Part shown: one piece after another, positions 49,372-57,691 of the stretch
Numbering within the stretch: position 1 is the first letter of the stretch
How the letters are laid out: the number at the start of each line of letters is the position of its first letter
Assembly (NCBI GenBank): GCA_947466515.1
Contig: CANIEM010000006.1
Coordinates: 1-57,697, forward strand
Reading direction: 5' to 3'
Length of the DNA: 57,697 nt
Origin: Verrucomicrobia subdivision 6 bacterium
GTDB taxonomy: Bacteria; Verrucomicrobiota; Verrucomicrobiia; Methylacidiphilales; Verrucolacustridaceae
Program-made: the position numbers and the translations under genes
Notes under the pieces: model-generated
Databases searched by the model: none
What the model saw: the letters and a program-made list of their open reading frames with translations, nothing else
What the model was told of the DNA's origin: nothing

Positions 49372-50024
49372 GGGACGGTGGGTCCAGGTTGTAGTCGGGT
49401 GCGGACTTCCTGGACAATGAGGTCGGCCAAGGCACGGGCATCGTTCTTACCGCTATCGAGAAGAGCGGCATCGGCGGCGCGAACAAGGGGTGCGGCGGAA
49501 CGAGAGGAGTCCTGTTTATCGCGGGCTACGAGATTATCTTTTTCCCCCTGTTTGCGTCGGCGTTCGGCACGGACGATGGGGCAGGCATCGATAAAGTATT
49601 TAAATGGGCTATCGGAACAGACGACGGTGCCGATATCGCGCCCCTCCATGACAAGAGGAGCGGAGAGGCGAAGTTTGCGCTGAAGATTCACGAGGTACTC
49701 GCGAAGCTCGGGCAGTGCGGAGACTGGGGAGACGGCGGCATTCACCTCCGGAAGGCGGGTATGAGGACCGAGATCCCGTGTGCCATCTCGTAGGGAGATT
49801 TCCTGGGCAGCTATCTCCACATGAAAATCAACTTTTTCGAGGAGTTGCTTCATGCGGGCACGGGATGTGGGATCGTGACCTGCCTCGAGGGTCAGGAAAG
49901 TGAAAGCACGATACATTGCGCCAGTGTCGACGTAGACGTACTTAAGGTCGTGGGCGACGAGTCGGGCGACAGTACTTTTTCCTGAAGCGGCGGGGCCATC
50001 GATACAGATGACGGGGTGAAGCAT
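49368..50024 (-). CDS. cmk: Cytidylate kinase, Cmk
   Basis: The 218-residue product has the P-loop IDGPAASGKSTVARLVA at residues 8-24, YVDTGAMYRAFT near 31-42, VMEGRDIGTVVCSD near 125-138 and ERRRKQGEKD near 153-162. It phosphorylates CMP and dCMP. Length and motifs are normal. It follows aroA by three bases, and overlaps plsC. Linkage of cmk with aroA is common in bacteria. Confidence 0.95.
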   Translation of the reverse strand: MLHPVICIDGPAASGKSTVARLVAHDLKYVYVDTGAMYRAFTFLTLEAGHDPTSRARMKQLLEKVDFHVEIAAQEISLRDGTRDLGPHTRLPEVNAAVSPVSALPELREYLVNLQRKLRLSAPLVMEGRDIGTVVCSDSPFKYFIDACPIVRAERRRKQGEKDNLVARDKQDSSRSAAPLVRAADAALLDSGKNDARALADLIVQEVRTRLQPGPTVP

Positions 50025-50027
50025 AAA

Positions 50028-51323
50028 TTAGCGACTGACTTCTTGCAGAAGGGCGATCTGTTGAGCGAATCCTGGGTAGCTGGTTTCGATGCAGGCGGTG
50101 TCTTTGACGAGGGTGCGGCCTTTGGCGAGGAGGCCGAGGATAGCAGCGGACATGGCAATGCGATGGTCGCCGTGGCTTTCGACCTCGGCTCCGACAAGGG
50201 TGCAACCGCCTTCGATGAGGAGACCATCCGGTTTTTCTTCGACGGGAACGCCGAAGAGGCGAAGGTTTTGAGCGACGACGGCGAGGCGATCGCTTTCTTT
50301 GTGGCGGAGTTCGCTGGCGTCGCGGATTTCGGTGATTCCTTTGGCGAAAGCGGCGGCGGTGGCGAGAATAGGAATTTCGTCGATAAGATTAGGAATTTCT
50401 TTGCCGGAGATGGTGGTGGCCTTGAGGGCAGTGTTGCCTTGGATGGTGATCGTGCCGAAAGGTTCGGGGGTGGACTGCTCGACTTTTTCCATGAGGCCTG
50501 CGCCCATGCGGAGGAGGGCGGAGAGGAGGGCGGTGCGGGTGGGATTTAGGCCGACGCGACGCAGGGTGAGGCGAGACCCTGGGAGGCCAGCAGCGAGGAC
50601 GATCCAAAAGGCGGCGGAAGAGAAGTCGCCAGGGACATCGAGTTCGGCGCCTTCGAGGCGTTGGGGTCCGTGGAGGATAATGGATTTTTTTTCGAGACGG
50701 AGGCTGGCACCGAAGGCGGGGAGAAGGCGTTCAGTATGATCACGGGAGAGGGTGGGTTCGTGGAAGATGGATTTGCCGTTGGCTTGAAGGGCAGCGAGGA
50801 GAAAGCAGGATTTGACTTGGGCACTGGCGACGGCGCTGGTGAAGTCGGTGGCGTGAAGTTGGGTGCCGTGAACGTGGAGCGGGGGGCGGTCGTTGGCACC
50901 TGCACAAAGAATTTCGGCTCCGAACTTGCGCAAAGGATCAGCGATACGAGCCATGGGTCGGCGGGAAAGAGAGGCATCGCCGAAGAGACGAGTTTGAAAA
51001 GGTTGCCCTGCGACGACTCCCGCAAGGAGGCGCATGGTGGTGCCGCTGTTGCCGCAATCGATGGGTTCGGCAGGGGCGAGGAGCTTCCCTCCACGGCCTT
51101 CGATAAGAACTTCATCGGGGGCGACTCGGTCGATGCGGCAACCGAGGGCTTGAAGGGCATGAAGAGTGGAGAGGCAATCTTCGCCAGGGAGAAAGCCACG
51201 GAGGCGGGTTGTGCCGGAGGCGAGGCCGCCGAGAATGATTCCGCGGTGGGAAATGCTTTTGTCCCCAGGGACGGAAAACTCGGCATCAAGGCGACGGAGG
51301 GGACGTATTTCGAGGTTACTCAT
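50028..51323 (-). CDS. aroA: 3-phosphoshikimate 1-carboxyvinyltransferase, AroA
   Basis: The 431-residue EPSP synthase has PGDKSISHRGIILGGLASG near residues 18-36, CGNSGTTMRLLAGVVAGQPF near 91-110, SLSRRPMARIADPL near 119-132, and RHKESDRLAVVAQNLR near 344-359 with the catalytic region. It adds phosphoenolpyruvate to shikimate-3-phosphate in chorismate synthesis. The presence of GNSGTTMR with Ala in LAGVVAG follows the class I/II-like variants, and no motif is missing. It overlaps the tyrA stop by four bases. Confidence 0.95.
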   Translation of the reverse strand: MSNLEIRPLRRLDAEFSVPGDKSISHRGIILGGLASGTTRLRGFLPGEDCLSTLHALQALGCRIDRVAPDEVLIEGRGGKLLAPAEPIDCGNSGTTMRLLAGVVAGQPFQTRLFGDASLSRRPMARIADPLRKFGAEILCAGANDRPPLHVHGTQLHATDFTSAVASAQVKSCFLLAALQANGKSIFHEPTLSRDHTERLLPAFGASLRLEKKSIILHGPQRLEGAELDVPGDFSSAAFWIVLAAGLPGSRLTLRRVGLNPTRTALLSALLRMGAGLMEKVEQSTPEPFGTITIQGNTALKATTISGKEIPNLIDEIPILATAAAFAKGITEIRDASELRHKESDRLAVVAQNLRLFGVPVEEKPDGLLIEGGCTLVGAEVESHGDHRIAMSAAILGLLAKGRTLVKDTACIETSYPGFAQQIALLQEVSR

Positions 51324-52162
51324 GGGGAGGGAAGGGTACGTCGAATATGGGTGGCTTGATCTAAAAGTTTGGAGAGAGTGGAGGCGTCTTTATTTTCAAG
51401 GGCGGAGGTGACCTGATCGAATGTAGTGCGGAAAGTTTTTAGGGAGGCGAGAAGTTCGGGTTGGTTTCCGATAAGAATTTCGGTCCAAAGAGGGGCGGGG
51501 CCTGAGGCGATACGGGTGGTGTCGCGGTAGCCGGAGCCAGCGAGAGGAAGGGAGTCGGAGCCAGCGGTAAGGACGAGGGTGGTGGCGATGAGGTGAGGAA
51601 GGTGGCTGATGCGAGCGATTTGGGCGTCGTGCAACTGGGGGGTCATGGAGAGGACGCGGGCGCCGAGGGCTTGCCAGAAGGAGGTGGCCTGCTCAAGGGT
51701 ATCGGTGGAGGTGGCGGCGGTAGGGGTGAGGATGACGGGCGCTTGGTGAAAAAGATCGGCTCGAGCGGCGGAGATTCCTGAATGTTCTGAGCCGGCCATG
51801 GGATGGGAACCGATCCAGCGGGCGTGGCCGAAGAGCAGAGGAGCGATAGTTTTTTCCACGGACTCCTTGAAACTGGAAACATCGGTGACGAGGGTGGTGG
51901 GGGAGAGGAAGGGCAGAATAGATCGAACGAGCTCGGGGAGGGCGGAGGGTGGGGAGCCGAGAAGGACGAGGTCGGCGTGGGAGGCGAGAGAGGGGGATGT
52001 GCCGATTTCGGCTTGGGGAAGCATGGTGCGGATGGCGGGAACGGATTCGGGGCGGCGGGTGCAGATGGAGATTTTGGTTTTGGGAAAAGCTTGGGTGGCG
52101 GCGAGAGCGACGGAGCCGCCGATGAGGCCAGGGGCGAAGATGGTGATTTTAGCGGGATTCAT
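51320..52162 (-). CDS. tyrA: Prephenate dehydrogenase, TyrA
   Basis: The 280-residue product has the NAD motif APGLIGGSVALAATQ near residues 10-24, LVTDVSSFKESVEKTI near 90-105, and GSHPMAGSEHSGISAARADLF near 117-137, which contains the conserved His and Ser of prephenate dehydrogenases. It oxidatively decarboxylates prephenate to 4-hydroxyphenylpyruvate. The start at ATG 52162 overlaps the hisC stop (ATGA); a 27-residue upstream extension in frame belongs to the hisC region. No ACT or chorismate mutase domain is present. Confidence 0.92.
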   Translation of the reverse strand: MNPAKITIFAPGLIGGSVALAATQAFPKTKISICTRRPESVPAIRTMLPQAEIGTSPSLASHADLVLLGSPPSALPELVRSILPFLSPTTLVTDVSSFKESVEKTIAPLLFGHARWIGSHPMAGSEHSGISAARADLFHQAPVILTPTAATSTDTLEQATSFWQALGARVLSMTPQLHDAQIARISHLPHLIATTLVLTAGSDSLPLAGSGYRDTTRIASGPAPLWTEILIGNQPELLASLKTFRTTFDQVTSALENKDASTLSKLLDQATHIRRTLPSP

Positions 52163-53256
52163 TTTTGGGAGGTGAGGACTTGGGGCAAGAGTTCTTCGAG
52201 GCGAGACATTTGGGCGGGGGTACCGATGGAGATGCGGATCCAATTGGGTAGATGGTAGCTACGGAGGGGGCGAACGATGAGGCCGTGTTTCTGCAGAGCG
52301 AGAAAAACGGCATCGCCATTACCGACTTCGACCATGACGAAGTTGGCGGTGCCGGGGATGAAGCGGAGTTTCAGTTTTTTCAAGAAAGAGTGGAGGCGAT
52401 CGCGTCCTTCGTTGGTTAGGGCGATAGTTTTGCGAACGTGTTCTGGATCGGCGAGAGCGGCGAGGGCGGCGACTTGTGCGGGGGCGGAGGTATTGAAGGG
52501 CTGCCGTGATTTTTGAAGGACGGCGGCGATGGAGGGGTGGGCGAGTCCGTAGCCGATGCGGAGCCCAGCGAGGCCTTGGACTTTGGAGAAGGTGCGAAGG
52601 AGGACGAGGGGGCGGCCTTCTTGAATCCATTGGATGGAGGGGGGAGGTTCGGGGATGAATTCGTAGTAGGCTTCGTCGAGGATGAGGAGTGGGCCGTCGG
52701 GAAATTTTCGGACGAAGGCGGTGAGTTCGGCGTTGGGGATGCGGGTACCGGTGGGGTTATTGGGGGAAGCGAGGAAGACGAGGCGGACATCGTTTTGCAG
52801 GCGGGAGGTAAAGCCGGCGAGGTCGTGATGGAAATCGCGATCGGGGACTTCTTCGAAGGGAACATGGAAGAGTCGAGCCATGAGGCCATAGACGGCGAAG
52901 GCGTAGGCGGAGGCGAGAACGCGGCCTTGGCCTGGCTGAGTGTAGGCGTGGTAGCAGAATTCGATGACTTCGTTGGAGCCGCAACCGAGGACTACGTGGT
53001 CGGGGGTTAGGCCGTGGGATTTGGCGATGGCTTGGCGGAGGTCGAGTCCGCCGCCGTCGGGGTAGAGGTGGGTATGATCGAGAGAATCGCGAATGGCTTG
53101 GACGGCGAGGGGGGAGGGGCCGAGGGGATTTTCGTTAGAGGCGAGTTTGATAATTTGGGAGGGGGAGAGTCCGTGTTCGCGGGCGACATCGGCGATGGGC
53201 CGACCTGGCTCGTAGGGTCGGAGATTAGCGACGTAAGGATTGGGGGTGGCGGGCAT
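52159..53256 (-). CDS. hisC: Histidinol-phosphate/aromatic aminotransferase, HisC
   Basis: The 365-residue class I PLP enzyme starts VANLRPYEPGRPIADVAREHG, a HisC hallmark, with KLASNENPLGPSPLAVQA near 37-54, SPNNPTGTRIP near 163-173, the cofactor Asp-Tyr in LILDEAYYEF near 193-202 and the PLP lysine in RTFSKVQGLAGLRIGY near 222-237. Located directly upstream of tyrA, it may serve tyrosine/phenylalanine synthesis as well as histidine synthesis. Length is standard. Confidence 0.92.
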   Translation of the reverse strand: MPATPNPYVANLRPYEPGRPIADVAREHGLSPSQIIKLASNENPLGPSPLAVQAIRDSLDHTHLYPDGGGLDLRQAIAKSHGLTPDHVVLGCGSNEVIEFCYHAYTQPGQGRVLASAYAFAVYGLMARLFHVPFEEVPDRDFHHDLAGFTSRLQNDVRLVFLASPNNPTGTRIPNAELTAFVRKFPDGPLLILDEAYYEFIPEPPPSIQWIQEGRPLVLLRTFSKVQGLAGLRIGYGLAHPSIAAVLQKSRQPFNTSAPAQVAALAALADPEHVRKTIALTNEGRDRLHSFLKKLKLRFIPGTANFVMVEVGNGDAVFLALQKHGLIVRPLRSYHLPNWIRISIGTPAQMSRLEELLPQVLTSQK

Positions 53257-53277
53257 GGGAAGAGTTGGGGGTAGGGG

Positions 53278-53706
53278 TTAGGGGTGATGGGGAACGGAGA
53301 GAGTTTGGCGGGAGCGGAAGCGGAGGAGGGCTCGACGGATTTTGGGGTAGCGTGGGGCGAGGCAAGCGGCGATGAAGAGGGCGGCGTTGGTGGCGCCGGC
53401 GGGGCTGGCGGCGAAGAATGGGCCTGGGGCGGAGGTTCCGAGTTGGCGGAGGAGGGCGAGGGTTTTTTTTGGGGTGGTGGCGTGGGGGACGAGGAGAGGA
53501 GGGATGGAGGTGGAGGAGGTTCCTACATTCTTGGGAATGTGGGAGGATGGGGAGGAGGTGAAGGGGAAGGGGGAGATGGTGAAGGGGGAGATGGTGAAGG
53601 GGGAGGTGGTGGGGGAGGGAGAGAGGGGGAGTCCGAGAAGGCGGAGGGTCTGCACGGTTTTGGGCAGTTGGCGGGGGCTGGTTACGCGGATGGTGATCTG
53701 AGCCAT
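53278..53706 (-). CDS. PurE-like protein, shortened and repeat-containing; possibly degenerate
   Basis: The 142-residue frame ends SPAGATNAALFIAACLAPRYPKIRRALLRFRSRQT, which resembles the C-terminal helix of PurE (N5-carboxyaminoimidazole ribonucleotide mutase, ending NAALLA...L...R..Q). The PurE substrate motifs (Ser-Asp near the N-terminus, SAHR, GxGGxAHL) are absent. The middle is low-complexity (ISPF repeats) encoded by 15-bp tandem repeats. It may be a decayed purE or a divergent relative. It lies 21 bases upstream of hisC. Standard PurE is about 165 residues. Confidence 0.4.
   Translation of the reverse strand: MAQITIRVTSPRQLPKTVQTLRLLGLPLSPSPTTSPFTISPFTISPFPFTSSPSSHIPKNVGTSSTSIPPLLVPHATTPKKTLALLRQLGTSAPGPFFAASPAGATNAALFIAACLAPRYPKIRRALLRFRSRQTLSVPHHP
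53557..53611. repeat. 15-bp tandem repeats inside the PurE-like frame
   Basis: Two perfect copies of GATGGTGAAGGGGGA lie at 53575-53589 and 53590-53604, flanked by imperfect copies. On the minus strand they encode repeated TISPF. The flanks are equally purine-rich on the top strand, so slippage in a strongly skewed sequence is a likely origin. Confidence 0.75.
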
Positions 53707-53739
53707 GGGAAGAAGGATAGCCTGTTTTTGGGGATTTCC

Positions 53740-54537
53740 TCAACTGGAAGCGCTCTGATAGCGGCGGAGTCCGAGATAAAAAAAGAGGGAGGCGAGGAGG
53801 GCGGCGGAGAGGCTGGTTCCAAGAAAGAGAAGAATAGGGGTAATTTTCATATTACGAAGAAGGACGGAGGCGGGGACATTCGCGACAAGGAGGAGGGGAA
53901 TAGCGAAAGTAAAGATGACGCGAAACCAACCGCGGGTGGCTTCGCGGGGAAGGCGGGCGACTTGAAAGATGCTGTAGTAGCCGAGAAGGACAGATTCGGC
54001 TTGGACGATCCAGAAGGTGAAAGAAACAAGAGCGAGAAGGAGAGCGTAGTGGACAAAAAGACCTGCGAGAACGAGAAGCAGGTAAGTAAAAGTGGCCGAG
54101 AGGGTGGGGGTAATGGCGAGGGAGTGGAGAGAGGAGAGAACGACGATGAGGGCGATGCCCGCGTTGGCGAGTGGGCCAATTTCGAGACTGGAGGTGCTGA
54201 CGAGGAACTGCGGTGGGGCGGGTTTAAGAAGAAGGAAATCGAGTCCGCCAGTGCGAACGAGGTCGGGCAGTTTAACGAGACCGGGCATAAGAAAAGCGGT
54301 GAAGATTTGTTGGATGAGTTGGTTGGTGGCGACGAGGACGATCATCTCGTAACGGTTCCAGCCCGCGACACTATCGACGTGCTGATAAACGACGCCGACA
54401 AAGGCGAGTTGGAGAACGAACCAAGCGAGTTCAACGATGACCCAGGCGAAAAAATTAGCGCGGAAGGCGAGTTCGCGGGTGATGGCGTAGCGAACTTGGA
54501 TGAGCCAGAGCTTGAGGAGATGAATAAAATACAGCAT
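53740..54537 (-). CDS. ABC-2-type permease (DUF990-like), second of a pair
   Basis: The 265-residue product has six probable transmembrane segments. The N-terminus LIQVRYAITRELAFRANFFAWV and LLLKPAPPQFLVSTSS near 110 match the permeases of a two-subunit ABC-2 exporter group. The start is ATG 54537, four bases after the stop of the sister permease; the longer frame overlaps that gene and lacks homology. Both subunits would form a heterodimeric channel needing a separate ATPase, which is not encoded next to them. Cargo is unknown. Confidence 0.75.
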   Translation of the reverse strand: MLYFIHLLKLWLIQVRYAITRELAFRANFFAWVIVELAWFVLQLAFVGVVYQHVDSVAGWNRYEMIVLVATNQLIQQIFTAFLMPGLVKLPDLVRTGGLDFLLLKPAPPQFLVSTSSLEIGPLANAGIALIVVLSSLHSLAITPTLSATFTYLLLVLAGLFVHYALLLALVSFTFWIVQAESVLLGYYSIFQVARLPREATRGWFRVIFTFAIPLLLVANVPASVLLRNMKITPILLFLGTSLSAALLASLFFYLGLRRYQSASS

Positions 54538-54541
54538 CGAT

Positions 54542-55351
54542 TTATCCACCCGCCGCAGTGTATTTGCGTAGGCCAGCTTTCCAAAGGAGGTGGGCGAGAA
54601 AGAGAAAAAAGATGGCCCAAGCGAACTGCATGCCGATTCCGATTTGCCATTCTCGGTGGGAGAGGGTTCCGCAAAGGGCGGCGGCGGGGAACCAGTACTC
54701 GTAGGCAAAGGGTAAAAGGCGCGCGGCGGTGAAAAGTGGGGCGGGGAGAAGATCGAGAGGAAAGACGTGACCACCAGCGAGGAATTCGAGGGAGTAGACT
54801 AGAAAAATAAGGGAGCTGATATCCAGAAACCAGAATGAGGTAAGGGAGAGGCAAAGGGTTAGGCTGAACTGTAAAAGTGCCGAGCCGAAAAGAGCGGGTA
54901 GGCCATGGAGAATATCGAAAGAAGCCAACTCGAGGTGGACTACGCGAGAGAGAATAAAAAAACAGAGAAGAACAGGGATAAAAGCAGCGACGAGGTAGGC
55001 GCAACGACCTGAAAGGAAGAGGGCTCCGCGGTAAAGACCATAAGGGAGAGGGCGAAGTAGAATGGGGTTGAGCATGCCTTCGCGAATTTCACGGGAGATC
55101 TGGAAGTCGTCGTCGGCGGGGGAACTGACTGCTTCGACGACAAGAAGAACCGCGTAGTAGGTGAGTAGTCCAGCCAAAGTGTAGCGACCGACAGTCTCTT
55201 TTCCTTGAAAGACGGCTTCCCAAAAAACCCAAGAGACGAGAAGAGGAACGGCGCTAAAAAGAGCACGGAGAAGATAGTTCCAGCGATAGGCCAACTGCCT
55301 TTGCAGGCCGATGGAAAAAACGGTCGGCAGAGCGCAAAGAAGGGAGCTCAT
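54542..55351 (-). CDS. ABC-2-type permease (DUF990-like), first of a pair
   Basis: The 269-residue product has six predicted transmembrane segments, with LAYRWNYLLRALFSAVPLLVSW near residue 20 and ISREIREGMLNPILLRPLPYG near 85-105, the conserved cytoplasmic segment of this permease group. It starts with ATG overlapping the rpoN stop and is followed by the sister permease. Because the ATPase gene is missing here, export function depends on a subunit encoded elsewhere. The substrate is unknown. Confidence 0.75.
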   Translation of the reverse strand: MSSLLCALPTVFSIGLQRQLAYRWNYLLRALFSAVPLLVSWVFWEAVFQGKETVGRYTLAGLLTYYAVLLVVEAVSSPADDDFQISREIREGMLNPILLRPLPYGLYRGALFLSGRCAYLVAAFIPVLLCFFILSRVVHLELASFDILHGLPALFGSALLQFSLTLCLSLTSFWFLDISSLIFLVYSLEFLAGGHVFPLDLLPAPLFTAARLLPFAYEYWFPAAALCGTLSHREWQIGIGMQFAWAIFFLFLAHLLWKAGLRKYTAAGG

Positions 55352-56724
55352 GAGCGGCGACGAAGGTGGGTGGGAAGAATGCCAAGCTCTGCGCGGTATT
55401 TCGAAATAGTACGTCGAGCGATGGGAATACCGCGCTCGCGAAGCATTTCTTCTAAAGCGGCATCCGAGTAGGGTTTTGCAGGATTTTCGCGGCCAACAAT
55501 TTCGGCGAGAATTTCTTTGGCGCGAGTGTTGGCGACGGCTGGCTCGAAATCGTTTACGCCACCGAGGGCAGAGGCGAAAAAGAAGCGGAGAGGGACAACG
55601 CCGTGGGGGGTGCGGACATATTTATTGGCAACGGCGCGACCGATGGTGGTTTCGTGGACGCCCACTTGGCCTGCGACCTCGGTCATGGTGAGGGGTCGGA
55701 GGGCGGAGGGTCCTTGGGAAAAGTAGTCGGCTTGGCGTTGGGCGATAATTTCGAGAAGTTTTTGGAGGGTTTCCTGGCGTCGTTCGAGGGATTGCATGAG
55801 AAAGCGTGCGGATCGAATTCGTTCTTTGAGATAGGAGCGGGTTTGTTCATCGGCGGAGGCGTCGCTGAGCAGGTCTTTGTAGACGTCGTTGATGCGAAGT
55901 CGGGGGAGGATATCTCCTTCAAGAAGGGGGACCCACTTATCGCCGTCGCGGATGAAAGAGGCCTCGGGGCGGACAACGAGGTCGAGACGGTCGGGGGCGA
56001 AGGCGGCCCCTGGACGAGGAGAAAGGTGGGAGATGATTTCGGCGGCGGCGGCGACGGCCTCGATGGGAGCATGGGAAGCGTTGGCGATCTCCGTGAATTT
56101 ACGTTTCCCCAAGAGGTCGAAGTAGTCGCGGATGATACGGCATTCGAGAGAATCGTCGCGACCACGGGCGTGAAGTTGGAGAAGGAGAGATTCTGGGAGG
56201 GAGCGAGCGGCCACGCCTGGGGGGTGAAAAGATTGGACGAGGGCGAGGGCCTGGGTGGTGACGGCGGGAGCGACTTGGGCGGAGCTGGCGATTTCGGACA
56301 GGTCGACATGGAGAAAGCCGTCGTCGTCGAGGTTTCCGATGATTTCGGAGGCAGCGGCGCGAAGGTTGGGTTCGGTGAGGGTGAGGGTGAGTTGGGCGGT
56401 GAGGTGATCGGTGAGGGATTCGGGTAAGACTTTGGATTCGAGGAGGGCTTGGCGAGCATCGAGGCGGGGGCGGTCAGGTGGCGCGGAGTTGACGGGCCAA
56501 TCGGTGTTTTGGCTGAGGAGATCGGAATCGTCGTCTTGGTCGGTGGGATCTTCGGGGATTTCTGTGAGGAGAGGTTCTTCTTCGAGGACGGGATTGGTTT
56601 GGAGTTCGGTTTGGAGAAGGGTTTGCAGTTCGAGAGCGGGGGTTTGCAGGAGTTGAAGAGACTGCTGGATTTGGGGGGAGATAGTAGTGGTTTGGCGAAG
56701 GCTGGGCTGGAGAGATAGGGACAT
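55348..56724 (-). CDS. rpoN: RNA polymerase sigma-54 factor, RpoN
   Basis: The 458-residue product has region I (LRQTTTISPQIQQSLQLLQTPALEL, glutamine-rich, about 9-33), an acidic linker (residues 50-70), the core-binding and HTH regions, and the RpoN box near the C-terminus (ARRTISKYRAELGI, matching the ARRTVAKYRE consensus). It directs transcription from -24/-12 promoters with AAA+ activators. Length is normal. It is followed by two ABC-2 permease genes, not by the lptB-type genes often linked to rpoN in Proteobacteria. Confidence 0.95.
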   Translation of the reverse strand: MSLSLQPSLRQTTTISPQIQQSLQLLQTPALELQTLLQTELQTNPVLEEEPLLTEIPEDPTDQDDDSDLLSQNTDWPVNSAPPDRPRLDARQALLESKVLPESLTDHLTAQLTLTLTEPNLRAAASEIIGNLDDDGFLHVDLSEIASSAQVAPAVTTQALALVQSFHPPGVAARSLPESLLLQLHARGRDDSLECRIIRDYFDLLGKRKFTEIANASHAPIEAVAAAAEIISHLSPRPGAAFAPDRLDLVVRPEASFIRDGDKWVPLLEGDILPRLRINDVYKDLLSDASADEQTRSYLKERIRSARFLMQSLERRQETLQKLLEIIAQRQADYFSQGPSALRPLTMTEVAGQVGVHETTIGRAVANKYVRTPHGVVPLRFFFASALGGVNDFEPAVANTRAKEILAEIVGRENPAKPYSDAALEEMLRERGIPIARRTISKYRAELGILPTHLRRRS

Positions 56725-56772
56725 GGCTAGAATTAGAGATTGGGCTTTGTCTGGAAAAAGGCAAAACGTGTT

Positions 56773-57561
56773 ATGGCCAAAGTGACTTTAACCGTTCTGG
56801 GAAGTGGGAGTCGGGGCAACTCGTTGCATTTGGAGTGCGGGGGGGAGGCGATCTTGGTGGATGCGGGATTGAGTGCACGGCAGTTGGAGGGGCGGTTGGC
56901 GGAGGTGGGGGCGGAGGCCAGCCAGATTCTGGGAATTATTTTAACCCACGAGCACGGGGACCATACAGCGGGGTTAAAGACCTTTATTAAAACGAGAAAG
57001 TGTCCTGTCTTTGCGAGTGAGGGTACAAAAGACGCATTGGAGCCGACGGTAGCGATGGCGGACTGGCGGGCGTTTGCGGCGGGCGCTCGGGTAGAGATTG
57101 GAAGTTTCTCGGTGGAGACTTTTCCAGTGCCGCACGATGCGGCGGAGCCGATTGGGATGAGGGTAACAGTGGGAACGACGCGGATTGGAGTGATTTCGGA
57201 TCTAGGGTTTGTGACGAGATTGGTGGTGGAGAGGTTGAAGGGTTGTACGGCTCTGGTGTTGGAGGCGAATTATGATGAGGCGATGTTGCATGCGGAGGTG
57301 AAGAGGCCGTGGTCGGTAAAGCAGAGGATTGCGGCGCGGCATGGGCATTTGTCGAATAAGGCGGCGGCGAAGTTAGTGGAGGAGGTGGCGGGACCTGAGT
57401 TGAGGGAGCTTTTTCTTGGGCATATTAGCGAGGAGTGCAATCGGCCTGAGTTAGCGCGGCGGGCTATTGAGGAGGCTTTAGATCGGGCAGGGCGAAAAGG
57501 GGTGCGGGTGCATGAAACTTGCGCGGGGAAGGCGGGACCGAGGATTGAGGTGGAGGGTTAA
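56773..57561 (+). CDS. YycJ/WalJ-like metallo-beta-lactamase-fold hydrolase
   Basis: The 262-residue product starts LTVLGSGSRGNSLHLECGGEAILVDAGLSARQL, typical of YycJ-type proteins. The metal motif is LTHEHGDHTAGLK near residues 62-74 and further ligands lie in VPHDAAEPIGM near 122, ISDLGF near 145, and GHISEECNRPELA near 219. Related enzymes are thought to be exonucleases or to act in cell-wall stress signalling; the function is not fixed. I chose ATG 56773; a frame starting at 56740 adds 11 residues. It diverges from rpoN and precedes tRNA-Gly. Confidence 0.85.
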   Translation: MAKVTLTVLGSGSRGNSLHLECGGEAILVDAGLSARQLEGRLAEVGAEASQILGIILTHEHGDHTAGLKTFIKTRKCPVFASEGTKDALEPTVAMADWRAFAAGARVEIGSFSVETFPVPHDAAEPIGMRVTVGTTRIGVISDLGFVTRLVVERLKGCTALVLEANYDEAMLHAEVKRPWSVKQRIAARHGHLSNKAAAKLVEEVAGPELRELFLGHISEECNRPELARRAIEEALDRAGRKGVRVHETCAGKAGPRIEVEG

Positions 57562-57618
57562 GGGGTTGGGAAAAAGGGTTGCGCTGGGAGGGCAGGAAGC
57601 AGATCATTTCAAACGAAC

Positions 57619-57691
<73 letters not shown>

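Noticed and set aside
53284-54732. 482-residue Gly/Glu-rich forward reading frame
   Set aside because: It lies opposite the permease and PurE-like frames and is explained by top-strand purine excess; it has no domain structure.
55603-56427. 274-residue forward reading frame opposite rpoN
   Set aside because: It is antisense to a clearly conserved gene and has a Gly/Asp/Glu-rich, low-complexity composition caused by strand skew.
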